Part shown: piece after piece, positions 57,477-64,000 of the stretch
Layout of the letters: every line of letters begins with the position of its first letter
Numbering within the stretch: position 1 is the first letter of the stretch
DNA from: Chrysopilus asiliformis
Lineage: Eukaryota > Arthropoda > Insecta > Diptera > Rhagionidae
Reading direction: 5' to 3'
Length of the DNA: 64,000 bases
Assembly: GCA_964034945.1 (NCBI GenBank)
Contig: OZ035962.1
Location: forward strand, 76,089,942-76,153,941
Program-made: the position numbers and the translations under genes
The notes under the pieces: model-generated
The model's database searches: none
Seen by the model: only the letters and a program-made list of their open reading frames with translations
Told to the model about the DNA's origin: nothing

Positions 57477-57716
57477 GGGCACCAATCATGTATTCCGACG
57501 CGTCTCTGTCTTTCGACTTCGACGAAGCTTTTAACTCTTGACTTCGCCATTATCTGCAGCTTGAAATTTCGCGGAATCGTCACTATGAATCGAAACGTGA
57601 CTCTGACTGTCACTCCAGGAAGGGAAATTAGAAGCTGCTGATATGGCGAAGTCAAGACTTAAAAGCTGCGTCGAAGTCGAAAGACAGAGACGCGTCGGAA
57701 TACATGATTGGTGCCC
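57477..57716. mobile_element. 240-bp foldback/MITE with arms of about 100 bp
   Basis: The left arm from GGGCACCAATCATGTATTCC and the complement of the right arm agree over about 95 bases with few differences. The spacer is about 50 bp. A clean target duplication was not seen. It sits in a family C fragment (57380-57475). The ORFs on both strands are mirror readings of the arms. Confidence 0.8.
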
Positions 57717-57820
57717 TGATTTTATCCTACATACATTCAAATGGTATGAAAATTGAGCTTAAAATGGTAAACAAAAATTTTGAGGCGATTTGAAGCAAAA
57801 AATGTAGAAAATTTTATATA

Positions 57821-58745
57821 CCGACTTGAAATTTTGTGTAAATAAGATTTACAAAAATAGTAGTTTTCTATCAAAAGCGCACAGGTTTCGAGAGATTTTA
57901 AAAAAAGGTATTTTTTCAAAAAAATTGTTTAGAAAGTACCTGTTACAGCTACCGTTATTTTTCCAAAATTGATAGAAAACTACTATTTTTGTAAATCTTA
58001 TTTACACAAAATTTCAAGTCGGTAGGTCAACGCGTTCTCGAGTTATTTAAGATGCGTACAACGGACAGACCGACAAAGAGATGCACGGACATCCTAATAA
58101 TTTTGCCTCAAACAGATTTCGTACACGGTTAAAATTATTGGACTAATTTTTTAATACTTTTTCTATTAAATTTCAATGATTAACTACATTTTTAATCATA
58201 TTTGTATTATTTTTAATTTTTTTTTTAGAATTTCATGCATTGTAATAAAAAAAGTATTACATTTAATGCCAACAACATTAAATGGGTATATTTTTAATGC
58301 TTTTTGTATTAACTTTTAATCCCAATTCTGGAATTCGAGATTTTTTAATAAAATTTGTATTATTTTTCAATATTTTTCAAATTTTTCCCTCCCGTATAGT
58401 CTGCAACATCCAAATTGGTTAAATTTTTTTTAAAAAGCGCATTTGCATTACATTGTAATACAAAAATGCATTTAAAAAATTATGGGGTTGCATTAAATTT
58501 TAATAAAAAAAAGTATTCAAAGCAATAACTTATTTGGATTAAATTTCTATAAAAAAAGATTTAAAAAGAAATAATCTATAGAGAGATTAAAATTTAATCT
58601 TTTTTCGGTGTGGAAATGTATAGGTACTATACCAAATTTAGCCCAAACATTTTTACCGTGTAGTGATCAGAAATTTTCTATCTGCACACGTTTTCGACTC
58701 GGTCTCCATCATGAATACAATACTTTCCCTCTATAGAAGAGGAAA
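57821..58745 (-). repeat. dispersed repeat family D, copy 3, with inverted partial duplicate and nested MITE
   Basis: The main copy (57969-58745, reverse) has the core, a short GACAGACCGACAAAGAGATG tract, GTCTCCATCATGAATACAAT and the terminal near-palindrome TACTTTCCTCTATAGAAGAG near 58730. A 54-bp piece is present again in opposite orientation at 57821-57874, exactly complementary to 57969-58022. A MITE interrupts the copy at 58124-58660. Confidence 0.72.
58124..58660. mobile_element. 537-bp MITE with CACGGT ends and TA target duplication
   Basis: The left end CACGGTTAAAATTATTGG pairs with the complement of the right end, CACGGTAAAAATGTTTGG. TA flanks both sides (58122-58123 and 58661-58662). 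Family D copies D1 and D4 read straight through the equivalent site (GGATTTCGTAG in D4), which gives the empty site. The interior consists of TTTTTAATACTTTTT/ATTAAATTT-type repeats in both orientations. Confidence 0.88.
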
Positions 58746-61158
58746 GTAAAAATGTACTTGAAATTATCCGTGAAATAAATTCACAATTAAAAACTGTTCA
58801 TCATTCGTATCCCAATTATCATAAATCATTTATTACGATTAAAATTATGACAAAACTGACATCACCGTCACAAAATGCCCGTAAATATTCAAATTTGGAA
58901 TTTCTTCTAAGTCGGAAACTATTAAAATCGTCGTCAGTTTCAAATGGTGTGATTTTATCGACAGTTAGCTTAGGGTTTTGAAAACTAATTTTATACTGGC
59001 ATGTAGTTGAAATCAGGGATTTAGCAGGGGCAAGGAGTTGAAGGAATAAAGTCGCCCATTTATGAAAAATTTCCTTCCCTTAGGAATCAAGCATTGTAGG
59101 TTTTAAGATTTTGAATTTTCGGGCACGTACACACCTGTACAATACGCTACGCTCATAAATGTCATTATGATAATTTCACTTAATAGCCAACATCAGATAT
59201 AATACAAGACAGTTCCAGACGTAGCCAGACGCTTCTCTCGATATTATGCGTAGGACGCCGCCCCCTTTCTGCCGTCGAGGTGATGACTCTTATGATGCGC
59301 TTAAACTTGGCACAGAATTACTTAATTGCGGGATGTGACTCGCCCCAGTCGAAAACACGAAATTATGGAGATATCTAAATATGCTCGATGCCCTTCAATA
59401 TGCATCGTCGATTGGTGTCGATTTTTTTTTCAACCGTTCAATTATTATCCGAGAAATCACTCTCCACGCCGGAAACGTTAAAAAGTCGAGAAAATCAAAT
59501 AATTTTTATGCATATTTCGACGTTGGTTTTGAAAAAAATTTGCCATTTCAGTAAAACTGAGGGCGCGAGGTGCGTCTGCACAAGCCAAAGATTTGGTTAA
59601 TCATCCAATTTATATGGGCAACTGATCGCCAGCTAAGTACCACTTTATCAAATCGCATAAAAAACTAATAATGTAATCATGGGTCCAATCCAAGCATATA
59701 AATAAAACCCAACACCATTCCATATAAATGCACTCACGGGCTGTCGATTTCGATAATGAATGTCGCGAACGGTCGGTGTGACGAAGTCACAACACCGAAA
59801 GGCACAACAAAAATATGCGCAGCATGAAGTTAGATTACCTGGTGGTTCAGGTGAACACTTTGTCGATAGAACCTGACAAATCTGACTTCTTCCTATATAT
59901 ATATAGGGTCTAATAATTGACTAAGGTATCTTCTAATTCTAGTCTGCACCCTGTTTTAAGGTAAAGTACAATTTTAGGCATGCGTGCATGCGTTCATGGA
60001 TCACTTAGCCATCTGAGCACGTAGAGTTGACATATTTCTACGATGTGTGTATCATCAAGTATAGTTATTGCGACAGTGTATGATTTACTAGAGATTTAAG
60101 GAGGGTGGGCAGGTGTAGGGAACAGTGCTGATGACACATTTTAGCGTATGCGAGAAATACCCTGAAGTTGGCAGTCACTCATGCTAGGCGAACCCAGAAA
60201 ACGACTCTAGGCTTAGTTGCAATTCCATATATCACCAAAGTGTCTAAACCTTGAAGGTGTTCTTAGGAACGGGACTGCATTGGTATCTCCAGGCAAAGTT
60301 AAACCATTGTGCACGCTTTTAACGATCCCCGGGGATAGAGAATCGCCACAATTTGATGCAGAGCTCGGCGGGTTAATGAGGGGCCTGGATTCCGCGTGTG
60401 GGCTATTCGCAAAGTCCAGGTAAGTCGCATATGAGCAGGTAACGATCTCTGCGACAAGCAGACAGTACCAGCGAATCCGAGGAGAAAAGCGGATCGCGTT
60501 CGGTTCGACGAGCAACAGCAGAAGTGAAGGCACGCTTCGGTCCGGAAGGTGTGTGTCACGTGCTTAGCATACGAAATGACGTCACGGGATTGTCAATCAT
60601 CAATTGAATATTGATGAGATCTCTCCATTCTCCTTCGACTAGCGGTTGGGAAGCAGGACTGAATTCGCCGCATTGCGATATTAAAATGGTACGATATATA
60701 TATATATGTAATGGAGCCGCCTGACCGCACTCGAATTGGGGATACCCGAAGGTATAAAATTTCTTTATTCCGCGATTCGTGATTGTCTCTGTGTGACTGC
60801 TGGTGATTCGATTAATTTGCCGATGATTAATGCATTCCAATCTGATAGTCATTGGTAACCTATTACCCGTTTACCCGCTATTCCACTATACTGCAAGCAA
60901 TCGCAAAAATATTCCCCTTGGATGTGATAAATCGATGATGCACACAGGATTGATTATGTATTTCAGATGGTATGACAAACTGAAATTGTGTTTCTTTTTC
61001 CTTGTTTCGAAGCTTTTTATTTGCATAGATAGCTTGAATGTGCCAAGCGTACATTCCCATATTTGACAGATTGGGAAAATTGAGGCCTTGGCTCTTTTTA
61101 CTCGTAAAATTCGTCCCATATATGGGACCAAGTCCGTCAATGACATGACAATGACGCG
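58746..61158. other. unique DNA with less AT-rich patches
   Basis: No protein was recognised. The patch at about 60220-60560 is clearly more GC-rich and contains AAAGTCCAG|GTAAGTCGC on the + strand at 60420, a consensus donor. An untranslated or short coding exon is possible but unproven. Small (TA)n runs lie at 59894-59905 and about 60694-60708. Confidence 0.35.
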
Positions 61159-61162
61159 GACG

Positions 61163-61193
61163 GTGGTGGTGGTGGTGGTGGTGGTGGTAGTGG
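61163..61193 (+). repeat. (GGT)n microsatellite
   Basis: About nine GGT repeats, then GGTAGT variants, in non-coding DNA. Confidence 0.9.
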
Positions 61194-61199
61194 TAGTGG

Positions 61200-61889
61200 C
61201 TCAGTGAATACCTCCTCGTTTCATGGCGGTCATAATAACATCGAGGGAGATTGTCATTCGGATGCCTAACTACTTATCTGGCATGTTATTTTGCATAAAA
61301 ACCTCTCGGCGCGTTTAAGAAAGCAACCAAATAAACTGACAGACGCTAACAAGGTTAGGCATTGTGCCATACTGACCGTTATAAGACTTTTTGCATTTAT
61401 GACCTATTCTTCGAGAAGTGCTGGAATTTTCCACTAAATCCAATGAGAGCGATAAGCCCAAGAGAAACCTTTTTAACAATTGATTGACGAGTTTACTTTA
61501 TTGACAATTTCATTATTTTGATAGAAATACTATACAGAAAAGTAAGTAGAGATATCGGAGATGTTTCCAAATTAAAATCAGATTTCAATTGGATGTTAGA
61601 TACATGGATTACAATTGCTAATTTAAGTTGGTTCAAGGTATTTATATTAATAAAAAATTACCATTTTGAAAAGCACATTGGGAAAAAATTACGACGATTT
61701 TTTTTAAAACTTTCAGTTGGGATTTTTTATAGACATCATAACATTACCGCTGATATTCTGCGGAAGCAATGAACTTTGTTACACTGTTTGACTTGATTCT
61801 GACCAAACCCTCTACGCATAAAATTTTAAAGTACAAATTCCTTTCTTGAATTTTTTTTTCTTCTTTACAATCACTTTTCAAAATCCCTT
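61200..61889. other. AT-rich DNA, nothing recognised
   Basis: An 84-codon ORF at 61518-61772 has no recognisable domain and is likely chance. Confidence 0.35.
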
Positions 61890-62256
61890 AAACATGTAGA
61901 CTACTTTGTGACATCATTCATTAAATGTGGTTAAAGCGCCCAAATTTTTTCAAAAAACGGTATTTTCCCAAAAAAAAAATGTATCCGGTGGAGCTACCTT
62001 TACTTGTCCAAAAGTTGATAGAAAACTACGATTTTTATAAAACTTATTTACAAAAAATTTCAAGTCGCTAGGTCAACGCGTTTTCGAGTTATTTAAAATA
62101 CGTATAATAGACAGACCGACAGACAGATGCACGGACATTCTCATAAATTTGCCTGAAATGGATTTCGTAGTCAACAGAAATTTTATTTCTACCCCCGCTC
62201 TCGAGTCGGTCTCCATCATGAATTCAATACTTTCCTTCTATAGAAGAGGAAAGTAA
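61890..62256 (-). repeat. dispersed repeat family D, copy 4
   Basis: Reverse copy with core AATTTCAAGTCGCTAGGTCA, a tract GACAGACCGACAGACAGATG, GGATTTCGTAGTCAACAG (the empty site for the D3 MITE), GTCTCCATCATGAATTCAAT and the terminal near-palindrome TACTTTCCTTCTATAGAAGA ending at about 62256. Confidence 0.75.
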
Positions 62257-62269
62257 TTATTTGATGTAA

Positions 62270-62420
62270 ACAGCACATGATTTTCTTTTACAAAATCTAC
62301 GTTTCTGCACAATTTACACTGTAACGTGACGAATAAAATATTAGTTTACATAAAAATATGAATTTTTATTTTACAAAATCTGAAATATTTCGATAACGAT
62401 AAAATATATCGATTACGGTA
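62270..62420 (-). repeat. dispersed repeat family A, copy 3, first fragment
   Basis: Matches 56191-56330 (TCTACGTTTCTGCACAATTT, AAAATATGAATTTTTATTTT). It stops where family B copy 3 begins. About 240 bp present at this point in copy A2 are missing. Confidence 0.65.
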
Positions 62421-63000
62421 AACATAACAAAAGCTATAATTGCCAATCTAGCAATTATTGAAAACCCGTATGGTGATATTCGTATCAAAATTCGAACAGT
62501 TGTACCAAAATTCCACTTTGAAGTCAAACTTTCCAATAAGATTTTTTAAAATTTATTCCAATCGGATTTTCACGTATGGAAGTTTTATGTAGAATCATAT
62601 CCTAAATAACTTTTGTCCTTGCACTTATTTGATAATATGAACAGTTTTTGCGATATTTACAAAAAACGTTTTCGTTCGTATGGGGGGCACCACCCCCTAA
62701 TGGTCCATTTTTGTTCATGAACGAACTTGGCGTCGCATTTTACGAAAAACGGATCTGCTCAAAATTTCAAGTCTCTAGCTCAATCCGTGCGCCCGCAATC
62801 CGCGCCACAGACGGACGGACGGACAGACGGACGGACAGACAGACGGACAGACGGACGGACATGCAAAATTCAATTTTTTTTATCATTCTAAACACACTGG
62901 TGTAATTCATTTTTGTGTGTGATGACGGGATCTTGGCGTTACAAACGGTAAGGCAAAGTTAGTATACCCTTTGGCATACATACCATTACGGGTATAAAAA
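62421..63000 (+). repeat. dispersed repeat family B, copy 3
   Basis: Starts AACATAACAAAAGCTATAAT and contains ATCGGATTTTCACGTATGGA, the core ATTTCAAGTCTCTAGCTCAA, TCCGTGCGCCCGCAATCCGC, a short GACGGACAGACGGACGG tract and the end TTACGGGTATAAAAA. It lies inside family A copy 3. Confidence 0.75.
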
Positions 63001-63174
63001 TTTTGCTTTCATTGGCACCTCTGATTTCTAAAAAGCTGCCATTTTGTTTACTTCCGGTTAACGGTTTTCCACCAGAAGTTGATAAGATTATCCCATTCTA
63101 GGACCAAACATGCCTTTAAAATTTCATGGCTTTAGTTCTATTAGTTTTTGAGAAATCTTGTACACAGGCTGATA

Positions 63175-63205
<31 letters not shown>

Positions 63206-63450
63206 AGACAGGCAGACTGACTGACAGACAGACTGACTGACTGACAGACTGACTGCCAGACAGATTGACTGACAGACATACTGACTGACAAACAGACAGA
63301 CTGACTGACAGACAGACTGACTGACAGACAGACTGACTGACAGACAGACTGACTGACTGACTGACAGGCAGACAGAAAGGCATTTTTGTAATAATGCTAC
63401 CCAATAAACTCAGGAATGCTCGGGAAATGTTTTTTAGGCAAAATTAAACG
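63001..63450 (-). repeat. dispersed repeat family A, copy 3, second fragment
   Basis: Resumes with TGATTTCTAAAAAGCTGCCA, CATGGCTTTAGTTCTATTAG (empty site of the A2 MITE) and TTTTTGAGAAATCTTGTACA. A tract of about 200 bp mixes CTGACAGA, CTGACTGA and GACAGACAGA units (63171-63378). It ends with GAAAGGCATTTTTGTAATAA and GCTCGGGAAATG. The tract is irregular, unlike the giant array. Confidence 0.75.
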
Positions 63451-64000
63451 GTTTTTACGTATCTTTGGAAAAATATTTTTTTTTACATATTGTATTTTTT
63501 TTCCAAACCTAAATACATATTGCAGTGGAAAGTTTTGTGTTGAGCACAACTGATATTTTTTATAGTCAATGGGTGCCTTGTACGATATCATCATACAAAG
63601 TTTCTCGTATGATAAAAATTTAGTGGTATTAAATCTGAATAGGGGTATTCACATATGCTATTAAAATAGCTGTTATCGTCGTAAAATAGTACTATTTGTT
63701 AAAGTTTGTTCGCGGCTGTGGTATAATCCCAAAGGGACCGATATTTTGATTCACTTTTTTCACTTTTTCAATTGGAAACCACTCTAATTATTTTTACTAA
63801 TCACAAAATCACTTAAAACACAGGTTTTTGAGCATAAGGTGTTCTTGTCGTCATATGGTATGCCACAGCACTATATTCATTACAATACGAACCACTTTTC
63901 AAATACTGGTGATGAAAAATCTACAAATATTATTCGTTCTCCGAAAAAATACTCACCCTCTTCTATGACACCACCTCCATTTTTTATAGTATATTGGGTA
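63451..64000. other. AT-rich end of window
   Basis: A piece resembling the family A right end (GTTTTGTGTTGAGCACAACT) lies at about 63532-63551. Otherwise nothing was recognised. Confidence 0.4.

Noticed and set aside
57333..57740. ORFs on both strands around 57.5 kb
   Set aside because: They mirror each other because they read the inverted arms of a foldback element.

Overview
This is an insect nuclear genome window, most likely from a fly (Diptera). The reasons are an intron-split SoxF (Sox15-type) HMG-box exon, an R1-clade LINE, a DD41D mariner, many MITEs, and several families of dispersed elements carrying (GTCY)n tracts like the 'mini-me'/DINE-type elements known from dipterans. The sequence is AT-rich, has no operons and is almost entirely non-coding. 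The species is not identifiable from what I can see.

Genes are sparse. The one secure gene part is a + strand Sox exon (40897-41591) that stops inside the HMG box at a consensus donor. The remaining half of the box is not recognisable in the following 22 kb. Weaker candidates are a minus-strand first coding exon with a clean splice donor (3119-3243), a short single-membrane-segment ORF (7344-7601) and a BED/C2H2-like zinc-finger fragment (9542-9811).

The centre (22347-33868) is dominated by two perfect octanucleotide arrays, (TCTGTCAG)n, of 4306 and 4045 bp. They flank a 5'-truncated, poly(A)-tailed R1-clade LINE on the minus strand. The simplest reading is one array of about 8.35 kb (over 1000 units) interrupted by a retrotransposon. 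The array sits inside a dispersed repeat family (called A here). Two other A copies (56.2-57.4 kb and 62.3-63.4 kb) carry only about 40-bp and 200-bp irregular versions of the same tract.

The rest is a layered graveyard of mobile elements. Families B (three copies), C (two copies plus a fragment) and D (four copies) are related to A in layout: each has a GTCTGTCN-type tract followed by a short core ending in a variant of GACTTGAAATTT. Four Helitron-like elements show A|T insertion with TC...CTAG ends. About twenty inverted-repeat elements (MITEs or foldbacks) have target duplications of the TWA, TA or TTAA type. Several insertions can be proven because another copy of the host repeat in the same window supplies the empty site: MITE and mariner in C1, Helitron in C2, two MITEs in A2, one MITE in D3.

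Order from left to right: MITEs and Helitron 1 (0-2 kb); unique DNA with a possible exon (2-4.6 kb); D1, MITE, Helitron 2 (4.7-6.2 kb); unique DNA with small ORFs (6.2-10 kb); MITE, C1 with nested MITE and mariner (10.2-12.9 kb); tandem-repeat element and MITEs (14.5-19.1 kb); A1 with the giant array and LINE (22.3-33.9 kb); unique DNA, MITEs, Helitron 3 (34-40 kb); Sox exon (40.9-41.6 kb); presumed Sox intron full of repeats (41.6 kb to the end).
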